The notes below the pieces were generated by a model. It was not told where the DNA came from, made no database searches, and worked only from the letters and a program-made list of their open reading frames with translations. The position numbers were made by a program, and so were the translations under genes. From Frondihabitans sp. PhB188 (GTDB lineage: Bacteria > Actinomycetota > Actinomycetes > Actinomycetales > Microbacteriaceae): a stretch of DNA of 64,000 bases. How positions within the stretch are numbered: position 1 is the stretch's first letter; each line of letters opens with the position of its first letter. The stretch is taken from positions 186,001 to 250,000 of the forward strand of contig NZ_RJUO01000002.1 in the NCBI RefSeq assembly GCF_003752365.1, in the 5' to 3' direction. Of this stretch, positions 8,515-16,957 are shown piece by piece.

Positions 8515-8844
8515 GGATCCATCGAACACCCCTCGCACTGGTGTCATTCCAGGTTTGACGACACCTAACGAGCCTGGTAACTTGGTCGATGGTGTTCTGA
8601 GACGAACCATCTACTCGACTCGCACCCGCACCGACTCGTACTGCTCCTCCCGGGGCACATTCCACCGAGTCCATCCCGTCAGACTTCACAGGCTGACACC
8701 AGCACGCCGACACTCGGCGTGTGCGACACACCTGCCTTCCCAGGCCGATCGTTCACCGCGATCCACCCGCCTGGGGGCCGCTGCTCGAAGAGAGCAGAGC
8801 CCTGAACAGCAGAGCGTCGCCACCACGCATCGAAAGACCGCACC
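8515..8844. other. 330-bp spacer between divergent genes, no gene recognised
   Basis: The reading frames here lack the local codon pattern. It must hold the promoters of the aldo/keto reductase and of the small plus-strand gene, but no convincing -35/-10 pair or dyad was found. Confidence 0.5.
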
Positions 8845-9132
8845 ATGACACAGACACTCAACCTCATCCGCATCGGCGGCACCGTCACCACGGCGCCCGC
8901 CCTCACCCACGACAACCTCGTGGAGTTCGTCGTCGTCGACGACAGCTCCCGCGAGTTCCTCGTCCGCCTTCCGCTCGCCGACCTCGGCTCCGAGGTCGCC
9001 CCGGGCGCCCACGTCCAGGCCACCGGCGCCGAGGGCTGGGTCGTTCCGGGCCGCACCTGGCGCGACGAGCCCAGCCGCACCATCCTCCAGGCGCACGAGG
9101 TGCAGCTCGGCCACCTGGCCTTCGCGGCCTAG
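8845..9132 (+). CDS. Small conserved-looking protein of unknown function (95 aa)
   Basis: 95 residues, acidic and soluble, predicted almost wholly as beta strands (LNLIRIGGTVTTAPAL, LVEFVVVDDSSREFLVRLPL, HVQATGAEGWVVPG). The pattern of strands with Gly/Pro turns suggests a small barrel, perhaps OB-like, but no motif allows a name. The frame has the strong third-position G/C bias of real genes here. The ATG follows GAAAG at about ten bases, and a strong terminator follows. Its neighbours (aldo/keto reductase, two-component system) give no functional clue. Confidence 0.65.
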   Translation: MTQTLNLIRIGGTVTTAPALTHDNLVEFVVVDDSSREFLVRLPLADLGSEVAPGAHVQATGAEGWVVPGRTWRDEPSRTILQAHEVQLGHLAFAA

Positions 9133-9147
9133 TCGGCTCCTGCCACC

Positions 9148-9179
9148 AACGGCGCCCACCCCTCGGGGTGGGCGCCGTT
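9148..9179. terminator. Strong bidirectional terminator
   Basis: AACGGCGCCCACCCC (9148-9162) and its exact complement (9165-9179) form a 15-bp perfect stem with a two-base loop, between the small plus-strand gene and the convergent response regulator gene. Confidence 0.8.
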
Positions 9180-9251
9180 CGTCGTCGATGCAGGAGATCC
9201 GCCCCGCGGCGTCGCTCCCCGCAGTGGCGCTCCCCTGCCGCGCCGCTTCGC

Positions 9252-10025
9252 TCAGCGCCGCTCCCCCGCCAGCCCGTGCTCGTACGCGAAGACGACCACC
9301 TGAATGCGCCCCCGCAGCCCGAGCTTCGACAGCACCGCGCGCACGTGCGACTTCACCGTGGCCTCCGTGACGTACTGGTCGCGGGCGATCTCGGCGTTGC
9401 TCAGGCCGCGCGCCACCAGCATGAACGTCTCGCGCTCGCGGGCGGTGAGTCCGGCGAGCGCGTCGTCGCCCCGCTGGGGGACGACGCCGGCGGCTGCGAG
9501 TTCCTGCACCAGCCGAATCGCCTCCTCCTCCGTCGGCGCGGGCGCTCCGGCGGCAGCGGCCCGGATGGTGCCGAGCACGACGTCGGGCTCGGCGTCTTTG
9601 GTCAGGAAGGCGTACGCGCCCGCTGCGAGCGCAGCGTAGACGGCTTCGTCCTTCCTGATGGTCGTGAGGGCGATCACGCGAGGCGATCCGTCCAGGGGAG
9701 CCTGGCGCAGGATCCGCCTGGTGGCGTCGAGCCCCGACATGACCGGCATCCTGAGGTCCATCAGCACCACGTCCGGCGCCTCGCGTTCGACCAGCTCGAG
9801 CGCGGCCTGCCCATCGAGCGCGGTCCCCACGCAGACCAGGTCGGGCTGGGCCTCGAGCAGCATGGCCATGCCCGACGAGAACAGGCGCTGGTCGTCGACC
9901 ACGGCGACGCGGACGGGTACGGCGGCGCGGGTCGCCCCGGCCGGGCTGGCTGCGGCCGTGTCGGCTGCGGCCGTGCTGGCTGCGGCCGGGCTGGCTGCGG
10001 CTGGCGTCACTGCGGACTCAGGCAT
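9252..10025 (-). CDS. NarL/FixJ-family two-component response regulator (LuxR-type HTH)
   Basis: 257 residues. The receiver domain (about 36-160) has acidic residues D44-D45, phospho-acceptor Asp90 in VVLMDLRMPVMSG, the conserved Thr in IALTT, and Lys in FLTKDA. The LuxR-type helix-turn-helix (about 190-245) reads LTARERETFMLVARGLSNAEIA, then TVKSHVRAVLSKLGL. A 35-residue Ala/Thr/Pro leader precedes the receiver and is encoded by a 15-bp repeat. The gene overlaps the upstream histidine kinase gene by eight bases, so the two are translationally coupled. The targets are unknown; the divergent S53 protease gene is the nearest candidate. Confidence 0.93.
   Translation of the reverse strand: MPESAVTPAAASPAAASTAAADTAAASPAGATRAAVPVRVAVVDDQRLFSSGMAMLLEAQPDLVCVGTALDGQAALELVEREAPDVVLMDLRMPVMSGLDATRRILRQAPLDGSPRVIALTTIRKDEAVYAALAAGAYAFLTKDAEPDVVLGTIRAAAAGAPAPTEEEAIRLVQELAAAGVVPQRGDDALAGLTARERETFMLVARGLSNAEIARDQYVTEATVKSHVRAVLSKLGLRGRIQVVVFAYEHGLAGERR
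9944..10003 (-). repeat. Imperfect 15-bp tandem repeat coding an Ala-rich leader
   Basis: About four units related to GCTGGCTGCGGCCGT (plus-strand reading) encode the Ala/Thr/Ser leader of the response regulator. Units differ by one or two bases, so the array looks partly decayed. Confidence 0.6.
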
Positions 10026-11295
10026 TCTGGTGCCCCCGCGCGAGGGATCGCACCGTCGGCACGAACGCCGTGACCGCGAAGCGCAGGGTTCCTGACTCGT
10101 CGGCCGGCGCCGCGGGACCTGCGCGGAGCCATCCGCCCGAGAGCCGGGCTCGCTCCTTCATGCCGGCGATGCCGATGCCGGTGGGCGAGGGCTCCACGAG
10201 CGCAGCCTCCCCCTCCGAGAGGACCTCGAGGCCGAGGCCGTTCTCGGTGCGGTCGAGCACGACGACGACGCGCGCCGACGACCCCGCGTGCTTGAGCGCG
10301 TTGGTGAGGCTCTCCTGCACGATCCGATAGACCGCGACCTCCTGCGCGGAGGTGAGGGCGACGCCGTCGCTCGCACCGCTCTCCTGCAGGTCGATGCGCA
10401 TGCCCACCTGGCGCATCTGGTCGACCAGCTCGGGGATGTCGTCGACGCCGAGCCGCGGCAGGATCACGTCACCCTCGCCCTGGATGCGCTCGACGAGGTT
10501 GCGGACGTCGACCAGGGCGGCCCGCGCCACCTCGGTCACGGTGCCGAGCGCCTCGGTGGCGACCTCCGGCCGGCGGGGGCTGAGGGCCGCGGCGCCCTGC
10601 GCCTGAGACACGATCACGGCGAGCGAATGCGCCAGCGAGTCGTGCACGTCGCGCGAGATGCGCGCGCGATCCTCCGAGAGGCGCAGCTCGACGTCCACGC
10701 GCTCGAGCTCGCTGCCTGACCATTCGACGTCGGTCCGGACGCGCGCGATGACCCACGAGATGCCGAACCCGATCGCCCAGGCGATGACGCCGAGCGAGAT
10801 CGCGGCCAGGGCGAGAGTGAGAGCATCCGCACGCGGCGACTGGCCGGAGTCGGTCCACGACCCCCATTTGTACGGCCAACGGGCGGTCGGGACGGCGGCG
10901 GCGAACGCGAACAGGAGACCTGAGACGACGACCGTCGGCAGGGCCAGCCAGCGGACCCGGAGCGGGGCGAAAGCCGCGACGAGAAGGACCGCGTAGGCCG
11001 CGGCTGCCGACGACGGCCACGTCGTCGAGTCCGGAGGCTGGAGAAGGCCGAGCGCTTGGCAGAGCCCGACGACCAGGACGAGCCCCAGCGCGATGCGCGG
11101 CAGTCGCGCCGCCAGCCCGATGGCGATCGCGTAGAGCGAGAACATCAGGATGTTCGGCCCGAGCGGCCAGCGGCCGGACTCGGCGACGATCCAGAGGACC
11201 AGGTAGACGGCGCCGGCGGCCGGGGCCGCCGCATGTCGGAGGACGCGCAGGACTCGGAGCGTCGTCAGTCCGAAGACGGGATTGGTGGTCTGCAT
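10018..11295 (-). CDS. Two-component sensor histidine kinase, HPK7 (HisKA_3) type
   Basis: 425 residues. The N-terminal half has about five to six membrane spans (residues 25-185) without a large extracellular domain, so the signal is probably read in or near the membrane. The dimerisation domain carries the phospho-acceptor His218 in ISRDVHDSLAHSLAVI, the classic HPK7 box for partners of NarL-type regulators. The ATPase domain has the N box ESLTNALKHAG (about 325-335) and the G box GIGIAGMKERARLSGG. It is first in a two-gene operon and overlaps the response regulator start by eight bases. The stimulus cannot be inferred. Confidence 0.92.
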   Translation of the reverse strand: MQTTNPVFGLTTLRVLRVLRHAAAPAAGAVYLVLWIVAESGRWPLGPNILMFSLYAIAIGLAARLPRIALGLVLVVGLCQALGLLQPPDSTTWPSSAAAAYAVLLVAAFAPLRVRWLALPTVVVSGLLFAFAAAVPTARWPYKWGSWTDSGQSPRADALTLALAAISLGVIAWAIGFGISWVIARVRTDVEWSGSELERVDVELRLSEDRARISRDVHDSLAHSLAVIVSQAQGAAALSPRRPEVATEALGTVTEVARAALVDVRNLVERIQGEGDVILPRLGVDDIPELVDQMRQVGMRIDLQESGASDGVALTSAQEVAVYRIVQESLTNALKHAGSSARVVVVLDRTENGLGLEVLSEGEAALVEPSPTGIGIAGMKERARLSGGWLRAGPAAPADESGTLRFAVTAFVPTVRSLARGHQNA

Positions 11296-11501
11296 GGCTC
11301 CGACGGTACGGGCGAACGGGGCGGAGGACGCCTCTCGCGCCCCCTTTTCATCCCGACGGACGAGGTGACGACTCGCCTCGTCCGGCGTCTCGCCGCGTGC
11401 AACGCAGGACCATTCCCCCTACTGGGGACTGTGGTGCGGCACACCGCGGACGTAGCTTCGTCGTGGGGGTCGCCCCGTCCCGATCACCGGGGAAGGAATC
11501 C

Positions 11502-13568
11502 ATGATGGAACGAGAAGCGCACGGACGCGCACCGATGGCGAACACGACACCGAACTCCAACACGACACCGAACTCCAACACGACACCGAACTTCAACACG
11601 GCGCTGAACTTCAACACGGCGCTGAAGACCGCGGTCGCGGTCACCCTGACCGCGGTGACCATCGTCTCGCTGAGTCTGGCGAGCGTGAGCTCCGCCGACG
11701 CCGCCACCCGCGTGACCTTCACGTCGGCCGTCCCGACCTGGGCCACCACGACCAACCTGACCAGCTCCACCTCGGCGTCGACCGTCATCGAGGGCGAGAT
11801 GTACTTGAAGCTGCGCGATGCCGCCGGCGCGGAGGCGGTCGCGCGCGCGGTGTCCGACCCGGCGAGCCCGCAGTTCAGGCAGTACGTCGCCCCCCAGGAC
11901 TGGATCGACACGTACTCGCCGTCGCAGGCCGACTTCGACCAGGCCGTCGCGCAGGTGAAGGCCAACACGGGCATCACCGTCACCGGCACGCCGGCCAGCC
12001 GCTCCTACATCGTGTTCCGCGGCTCGGTCGCCGCCTTCAACAAGGCGTTCGACACCCGGATGGGAACCTACTCGGTGGCCGGCGTCACTCGGATCGCTCC
12101 GCAGTCGACGCCGTCGATCACCGGCACCGCCGCGCGAATCGTCTCGGGAATCACGCTCGACCAGAGCCGCTTCGCAAAGCCCGCCGCCGTCACGCGCGGC
12201 ACCAGCACCGCCAAGTCGGTGGCCGCCCTGAACGCGTCCACGCCCAAGTCGGTGACGGTCAGCACCCCGTGCTCGTCGTACATCACGCAGAACTACGCGC
12301 GGTACCCCTCGACCCACGGCACCACGAGCGTCGCCACCGCGAACTGCGGCTACACGCCTCGTCAGATCCGCGCCGCCTACGGCACCACGACGAGATCCGG
12401 GGCCGGCCAGACCGTCGCGATCGTCGGCGCGTACGCGTCGCCCACCATCACGTCGGACGTCAACTCCTACGCGGCCTACCTCGGCGAACCGCAGCTCGCC
12501 AAGGGCCAGTACACCGATCTGTCGGCAGCCAGATCGACCTTCACCGACAAGGCCGCGTGCGGCCTGCCGAGCGGCTGGCAGAACGAGCAGACCCTCGATG
12601 TGCAGGCGGTTCACGCCGTTGCGCCGGCAGCCAGGATCCTCTACGTCGGCGCATCGAACTGCGGCGGCGCCATGGACATCGCGCTCTCGAAGATCCTCGA
12701 CAAGGGCCTCGCGACCATCGTCAGCAACAGCTACGGGGGCGTCGGCGAACCCACCGACTCCGATTCGGCGAACTCCGTCCAGGGCGACGTCAACCTCCAC
12801 CTCCAAGCCGCCGCCGAAGGCATCGGCCTCTACTTCGCGTCGGGCGACGATGGCGACGAGAAGGCCAACTTCGGCTCCATCTCTCCTGACTTCCAGGCCT
12901 CCTCGCCGTGGGTCACCGCAGTCGGCGGCACGGCGATCGGACTCTCCAAGACCAGCAGGCGCCTCTTCACCGTCGGCTGGGGCGACACCCTCGATCCGAT
13001 CTCAAAGTCGGGCGGCAAGCTGACGTACAGGCACACGCTCCCGGGCAGGCAGTTCTTCGGCGGCTCCGGCGGCGGCCTCTCGGCGATCTTCACCACGCCG
13101 TCGTATCAGGAGGGCTTCGTGTCGAAAGGACGTCGCGCCGTGCCCGACATCGCCGCCCTGGCCGACCCCTTCACCGGATTCCTGATCGGCTACCGCCCCA
13201 TCACGAACAACACCACCCTCTCCACCGGCTCGTTCGGCTTCGGCGTCGTCGGCGGAACGTCGCTCGCGACACCCATCGCCGCCGCGCAGATGGCGATCGT
13301 GCAGCAGCAGACCGGCGTCCGGGTGGGATTCGCGAACCCGTCGCTCTACGCTCTGAAGAAGGCGTCGTCGACCGCCATCACCGACGTGGCACCGCGGGGG
13401 CGCAGCACCGTGCTGGCCTACTCGAGCTCCGCGTACTCGTACGCGGTCACCCTCGACACCGACTCCAGCCTCAAGACGCGCGTCGGCTACGACACCGTCA
13501 CGGGACTCGGCGAGCTGGACGTCGACTCGGCAAACGACTTCATCGACCCCGCGGGCACGGGCTACTGA
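11502..13568 (+). CDS. Secreted S53-family (sedolisin/kumamolisin-like) serine-carboxyl peptidase precursor
   Basis: 688 residues. The order is: a 40-residue Asn/Thr-rich leader made of TTPNSN-like repeats; a hydrophobic signal segment (about 43-62) ending SADAA; a pro-kumamolisin activation domain (about 75-225); and the S53 catalytic domain (about 255-688). The catalytic residues are all present: Glu362 and Asp366 in NEQTLDVQAVHA, oxyanion Asp450 in SGDDGD, and Ser587 in GGTSLATP. The C-terminal ITDV and GYDTVTGLG segments match the Ca2+ site. Such enzymes are secreted acid proteases. ATG 11502 has GGAAGG upstream; reading from 11397 would add 35 unlikely residues. It is divergent from the two-component operon, which may control it (inference). 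Confidence 0.92.
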   Translation: MMEREAHGRAPMANTTPNSNTTPNSNTTPNFNTALNFNTALKTAVAVTLTAVTIVSLSLASVSSADAATRVTFTSAVPTWATTTNLTSSTSASTVIEGEMYLKLRDAAGAEAVARAVSDPASPQFRQYVAPQDWIDTYSPSQADFDQAVAQVKANTGITVTGTPASRSYIVFRGSVAAFNKAFDTRMGTYSVAGVTRIAPQSTPSITGTAARIVSGITLDQSRFAKPAAVTRGTSTAKSVAALNASTPKSVTVSTPCSSYITQNYARYPSTHGTTSVATANCGYTPRQIRAAYGTTTRSGAGQTVAIVGAYASPTITSDVNSYAAYLGEPQLAKGQYTDLSAARSTFTDKAACGLPSGWQNEQTLDVQAVHAVAPAARILYVGASNCGGAMDIALSKILDKGLATIVSNSYGGVGEPTDSDSANSVQGDVNLHLQAAAEGIGLYFASGDDGDEKANFGSISPDFQASSPWVTAVGGTAIGLSKTSRRLFTVGWGDTLDPISKSGGKLTYRHTLPGRQFFGGSGGGLSAIFTTPSYQEGFVSKGRRAVPDIAALADPFTGFLIGYRPITNNTTLSTGSFGFGVVGGTSLATPIAAAQMAIVQQQTGVRVGFANPSLYALKKASSTAITDVAPRGRSTVLAYSSSAYSYAVTLDTDSSLKTRVGYDTVTGLGELDVDSANDFIDPAGTGY
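11541..11630 (+). repeat. 18-bp tandem repeat at the 5' end of the S53 protease gene
   Basis: Five units of AACACGACACCGAACTCC and variants run head to tail. The first two are identical; the last two change to AACACGGCGCTGAACTTC-like sequence. Each unit encodes six residues, so copy changes keep the frame. Confidence 0.9.
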
Positions 13569-13689
13569 CGGATTGGCCCTCGAACGGGGGGTCGGAGTCC
13601 GCCCAACCGCGCTTCGAACGGCTCCGAATCACCTGAGCACAACGGCATCGATTCGGGTCCTGCCGTGAGTGCACACCCCGTAAGGGCCG

Positions 13690-13761
13690 GGGGCGAGATG
13701 GTCGGGAAGCCATTTCGCCCCGCAGGCCCCGTCTGACGGCGGGGCGCCTTTCGAGCGCCCC
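13690..13761 (+). terminator. Two hairpins downstream of the S53 protease gene
   Basis: GGGGCGAGATGG (13690-13701) pairs with CCATTTCGCCCC (13710-13721) with one mismatch. GGGGCGC (13741-13747) pairs with GCGCCCC (13755-13761) around a seven-base loop. Either could end protease transcription. Confidence 0.45.
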
Positions 13762-13785
13762 GCCCCAGTCGCCGAGAGTCGCTCC

Positions 13786-13897
13786 GGGCGCAGGAACTGG
13801 CCGTCGGCCGACCGACGACCGCCGAGCCCGAGGTGGCCACGATCCGCAGCGAGCCGGCGAGAGGGTTCAGGCCCGGCGGAGTCGAGTTCCTGCGCCC
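13786..13897. repeat. Inverted pair of the dispersed 15-bp word in a non-coding spacer
   Basis: GGGCGCAGGAACTGG (13786-13800, 14/15) and CGAGTTCCTGCGCCC (13883-13897, exact) lie in opposite orientation 82 bases apart, within the 399-bp spacer between the protease and tetR genes. The rest of the spacer (13569-13967) shows no gene. Confidence 0.75.
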
Positions 13898-13932
13898 CTG
13901 CTGTGAATGTTTTCAGCACTGCACGTTTGCAG

Positions 13933-13961
13933 TTGCGTAACTTTGCACGTGTGGCAAGAAT
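13933..13961 (+). promoter_or_regulatory. Promoter for a leaderless tetR-MFS operon with a nearby dyad
   Basis: TTGCGT (13933-13938) and AAGAAT (13956-13961) are 17 bases apart, and the -10 ends six bases before ATG 13968. ACTGC-N6-GCAGT at 13918-13933 is a short dyad touching the -35 box and could be the TetR operator. Confidence 0.5.
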
Positions 13962-13967
13962 TGACGC

Positions 13968-14588
13968 ATGGTTCCTGAACAACTGGGTCTCCGCGATCGA
14001 AAGCGCGAAGAGACCCGCCGCCGCCTCGAAGCGGCTGCCGTCGAGCTCGTCCTGAGAGACGGGCTCGAGCACGCGACCGTCGATTCGATCAGCGCTCGCG
14101 CCGACGTCTCGTCGCGCACCTTCTTCAACTACTTCGACACCAAGGAGGACGCGGTCCTCGGCATCCACGACGCCGTGCTCACTCGGGAGTCGGTGACGGA
14201 GCACATCGCCGCAACGGACGGCGTCGATGTGCTGGAGTCGACGCTCGTGCTGCTGCTCTCGCTGATCCGCCCGTCGATCGAGGGCGCCGCGCTGCACGAG
14301 TCGCGTGTCGAGCTCCTGAGACGGCACCCCCAGCTGCTCTCGCGCCACATGGTGCAGATGACGCGCATGGTCGACGATCTCGTCGCCGCCGTCACGCGCA
14401 TCCTCCAGCACGATCGCCCCGGCGTCACCCCGAGCCGCGCCGAGGCGGAGACCCTGCTCTCCCTCTGCGGCGGCGTCGTCCGCACCTCCGTGCGCGAGTG
14501 GATCGACGACGGGGCTCCCGAGCCCGCCGACGTGGTCCGCACGCGCGCCATCGAACTCGTCCGCTCTCTCATCGAAAGAATCACATGA
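13968..14588 (+). CDS. TetR-family transcriptional regulator of the downstream MFS exporter
   Basis: 206 residues. The helix-turn-helix domain (about 12-60) reads RDRKREETRRRLEAAAVELVLRDGLEH, then VDSISARADVSSRTFFNYFDTKEDAVLG; the R-T-F-F-N-Y-F-x-x-K-E recognition helix is typical of AcrR-like repressors. The C-terminal domain is helical with a TetR_C pattern. No Shine-Dalgarno sequence precedes ATG 13968, and a -10-like AAGAAT ends six bases upstream, so a leaderless transcript is likely. Its stop overlaps the start of the exporter gene (ATGA), so the two are made together. Drug-responsive repression of the exporter is the usual role and is inferred. Confidence 0.9.
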   Translation: MVPEQLGLRDRKREETRRRLEAAAVELVLRDGLEHATVDSISARADVSSRTFFNYFDTKEDAVLGIHDAVLTRESVTEHIAATDGVDVLESTLVLLLSLIRPSIEGAALHESRVELLRRHPQLLSRHMVQMTRMVDDLVAAVTRILQHDRPGVTPSRAEAETLLSLCGGVVRTSVREWIDDGAPEPADVVRTRAIELVRSLIERIT

Positions 14589-16258
14589 CCACCGTCGCCC
14601 CCGCGCCCACGAGCGCCACCGGCACGTCGAAGCGCGGGATCCTGCTCGTCTTCGCCGGCCTCATGGTCACGATGCTGCTCGCATCGCTCGACCAGACCAT
14701 CTTCTCGACGGCCCTGCCGACCATCGTCGGCGAGCTCCACGGCGTCGACCAGATGATCTGGGTCACGACCGCCTTCATACTCGCCGAGACGATCGTGCTG
14801 CCCGTCTACGGCAAGCTCGGCGACCTCATCGGCCGCAAGAGCCTGTTCATCGTCGCGATCGCCATCTTCATCGGCGGGTCCGTGCTCGGCGGGCTCGCCG
14901 ACTCCATGCCGTCGCTGATCGTGGCGCGCGCTATTCAGGGCCTCGGCGGCGGCGGTCTGATGATCCTCGCTCAGGCGATCATCGCCGACGTCGTCCCCGC
15001 CCGCGAGCGCGGCAAGTACATGGGGATCATGGGCGGCGTCTTCGCCTTCTCGAGCGTCGCCGGCCCGCTCCTCGGCGGCTTCTTCACCGATGGCATCGGC
15101 TGGCGCTGGGCGTTCTGGATGAACGTGCCGCTCGGCATCCTGTCGATCGCCCTCGCGGTGTTCTTCCTGAAGCTGCCGCGCCGCGCCGACCAGGGCAAGC
15201 CCCGGATCGACGCCTACGGCATGGCTCTGCTCGCCATCGCCTCCACCTGCCTCGTGCTCGTCACGACCTGGGGCGGCAACCAGTACGACTGGAACTCCCC
15301 GCAGATCATCGGCCTGTTCGCCGGCCTCGCGATCTCAGGATTCTCGTTCGTAATGGTCGAGCGCAGGACGGCCGAGCCGATCATGCCGATCCACCTCTTC
15401 AGGGCTCCGAACTTCGTCTTCACGACCGCAGCGACGCTGATCATCGGCATCGCGATGTTCGGATCGCTCGCCTACATCCCGACCTACCTCCAGATGGTCA
15501 CCGGCTCGAACGCCACCCAGGCGGGCTTCCTGATGATCCCGATGATGGCGGGCCTTCTGATCACGTCGATCGCCGCCGGCCAGATCGTCTCGAAGACGGG
15601 CCACTACAAGTGGTTCCCCGTCGTCGGCATGGTCATCGTCGCCGGAGCCCTCGCCCTCATGAGCACCATGACCGCCTCGACCGCGGTGTGGATCATGTGC
15701 CTCTACTTCGCCCTGATGGGCATCGGCCTGGGCCTTGCGATGCAGATCCTGACGCTCGTCGTGCAGAACACGTTCCCGCTTCGCGAGGTCGGGACCGCCA
15801 CCGCCGCCAACAACTACTTCCGCCAGATCGGCGCCTCGCTCGGCGCCGCGGTGGTCGGCAGCATCTTCGTGTCGCGCCTGACCAGCCTCCTGAGCGAGAA
15901 CCTGCCGTCCTCCTCGGCGGGCGCCACCGGCGGAACCGACTCCCTCACCCCCGAGCTCGTCAAGAACCTGCCGAGCGCGCTCAAGACCGCGGTGATCGAC
16001 TCCTACAACGACGCGCTGACCCCGATCTTCCTGATCATGGTGCCGCTCGTGCTCCTGGCCGCCGTGCTGCTGCTCTTCGTGAAGGAGGTGCCGCTCGCGA
16101 CGACTCTCGAGCAGTCGCCAGCCGAGGGCCTGTCGACAGGGTCGATCGCCGTCGTCCCCGCGGCCGCCCAGGGCGACGACCGGGCGCAGGGCGACGACCG
16201 GGCGCAGGGCGACGACCGGGCGCAGGAACTCGAGACCTCCTCCCGCTCCACCGTCTGA
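14585..16258 (+). CDS. MFS multidrug efflux transporter, DHA2 (EmrB/QacA) family
   Basis: 557 residues with 14 membrane spans. Diagnostic features are LDQTIFSTALPTIVGEL in TM1, WVTTAFILAETIVLPVYGKLGDLIGRK (motif A between TM2 and TM3), and motif C-like FSSVAGPLLGGFF in TM5. The C-terminal tail after about residue 505 is cytosolic and contains three exact hexapeptides of the type AQGDDR before AQELETSSRSTV. It is coupled to the upstream tetR by an ATGA overlap, and its product is a likely proton/drug antiporter. A frame opening further upstream overlaps tetR extensively, so ATG 14585 is preferred. The substrate is unknown. Confidence 0.92.
   Translation: MTTVAPAPTSATGTSKRGILLVFAGLMVTMLLASLDQTIFSTALPTIVGELHGVDQMIWVTTAFILAETIVLPVYGKLGDLIGRKSLFIVAIAIFIGGSVLGGLADSMPSLIVARAIQGLGGGGLMILAQAIIADVVPARERGKYMGIMGGVFAFSSVAGPLLGGFFTDGIGWRWAFWMNVPLGILSIALAVFFLKLPRRADQGKPRIDAYGMALLAIASTCLVLVTTWGGNQYDWNSPQIIGLFAGLAISGFSFVMVERRTAEPIMPIHLFRAPNFVFTTAATLIIGIAMFGSLAYIPTYLQMVTGSNATQAGFLMIPMMAGLLITSIAAGQIVSKTGHYKWFPVVGMVIVAGALALMSTMTASTAVWIMCLYFALMGIGLGLAMQILTLVVQNTFPLREVGTATAANNYFRQIGASLGAAVVGSIFVSRLTSLLSENLPSSSAGATGGTDSLTPELVKNLPSALKTAVIDSYNDALTPIFLIMVPLVLLAAVLLLFVKEVPLATTLEQSPAEGLSTGSIAVVPAAAQGDDRAQGDDRAQGDDRAQELETSSRSTV
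16169..16222 (+). repeat. Three 18-bp tandem units ending in a copy of the dispersed word
   Basis: CAGGGCGACGACCGGGCG occurs three times without change (16169-16186, 16187-16204, 16205-16222) and codes for QGDDRA. The sequence then runs straight into CAGGAACTCG, making an exact copy of the dispersed 15-mer at 16218-16232, in frame as RAQEL. Confidence 0.9.
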
Positions 16259-16273
16259 CCCCGCGTTCGCGCT

Positions 16274-16305
16274 GAGGGCGCCGGTCCGTCTGGGCCGGCG
16301 CCCTC
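16274..16305 (+). terminator. Terminator after the tetR-MFS operon
   Basis: GAGGGCGCCGG (16274-16284) pairs perfectly with CCGGCGCCCTC (16295-16305) around a ten-base loop, 16 bases past the MFS stop. Confidence 0.7.
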
Positions 16306-16663
16306 TGCCGTGGCCGCGCCGCCGAGGCGCGTGTCGTGCGCGGGCTCGCGCCGTGCCTGCGGGGCCCGCGCCGGGGCGGGTGCCAGCTCAGGAATCCTGC
16401 ACCGCCGCGCCCGCTCACGCCGTGCTGCCCCGCGCCGCCGCCCCACGTTTCCTGATCCGCGCGCCGCGAGATGCGGGCCGTGCCGCACCACGCCCGTGCC
16501 GGGCCACCCCGTACCACGCCGCGCCCGCGGTCACCCGCGGGCGAATTCGCGCCCCACCCTCGGGCGACAGCCCGCGCGCCGCGTGGGCCGATGCGCTCGG
16601 ACCGCGCTATGTCCCCCTGAATGCCGTCTTTCGATGTCCCTCGGGCGACGCCACACTCGGGGG
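16306..16663. other. 358-bp G+C-rich spacer without a recognisable gene
   Basis: Open frames here are Arg/Pro/Ala-rich and resemble no protein family. A short hairpin GCCCGCGG/CCGCGGGC (16523-16530 with 16535-16542) is the only structure noted. Confidence 0.5.
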
Positions 16664-16849
16664 ATGTCCGATTCGCCCAGGCCCGCGCCCCGTGTCGCCC
16701 TCGTCGTCGTCTCCGCCGTCGCGGCGATGATCCTCGTCGCCGGCGGCGCCGTCGTGCTGTCGACCGGCGTCTCGGCCCCGTGGCTCGTCGCGGCGGCCGT
16801 CGTCCTGATCGTGAGCCTCACCTGGCTGGCGAGCCCGCGCAAGAAGTAG
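16664..16849 (+). CDS. Small two-span membrane protein (61 aa), unknown function
   Basis: 61 residues: a short polar N-terminus MSDSPRPAPR, two hydrophobic helices (about 11-34 and 38-57), and a basic tail SPRKK consistent with a cytosolic C-terminus. The frame is open far upstream, but that part is Arg/Pro-rich noise, and ATG 16664 directly follows CGGGGG. Small actinobacterial membrane proteins of this plan are common and mostly uncharacterised. It is the only gene in a roughly 700-bp stretch and could be missed by gene finders. A chance frame cannot be fully excluded. Confidence 0.5.
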   Translation: MSDSPRPAPRVALVVVSAVAAMILVAGGAVVLSTGVSAPWLVAAAVVLIVSLTWLASPRKK

Positions 16850-16957
16850 GGCGCGCGAGAAGCAGGGCGCGCCGCCGGGCGCAGCAACGCACCCGCCCCT
16901 CAAGAGCGTCGTGTCGCCCCTCAGGAAGATCGCCCCGCCTCAGGGAGGTCGCGTCGC

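Noticed and set aside
16306-16663. An N-terminal extension of the 61-residue membrane protein reaching back to 16310
   Set aside because: The extra 118 residues are Arg/Pro/Ala-rich and overlap the MFS operon's terminator region; the ATG at 16664 is the sensible start.
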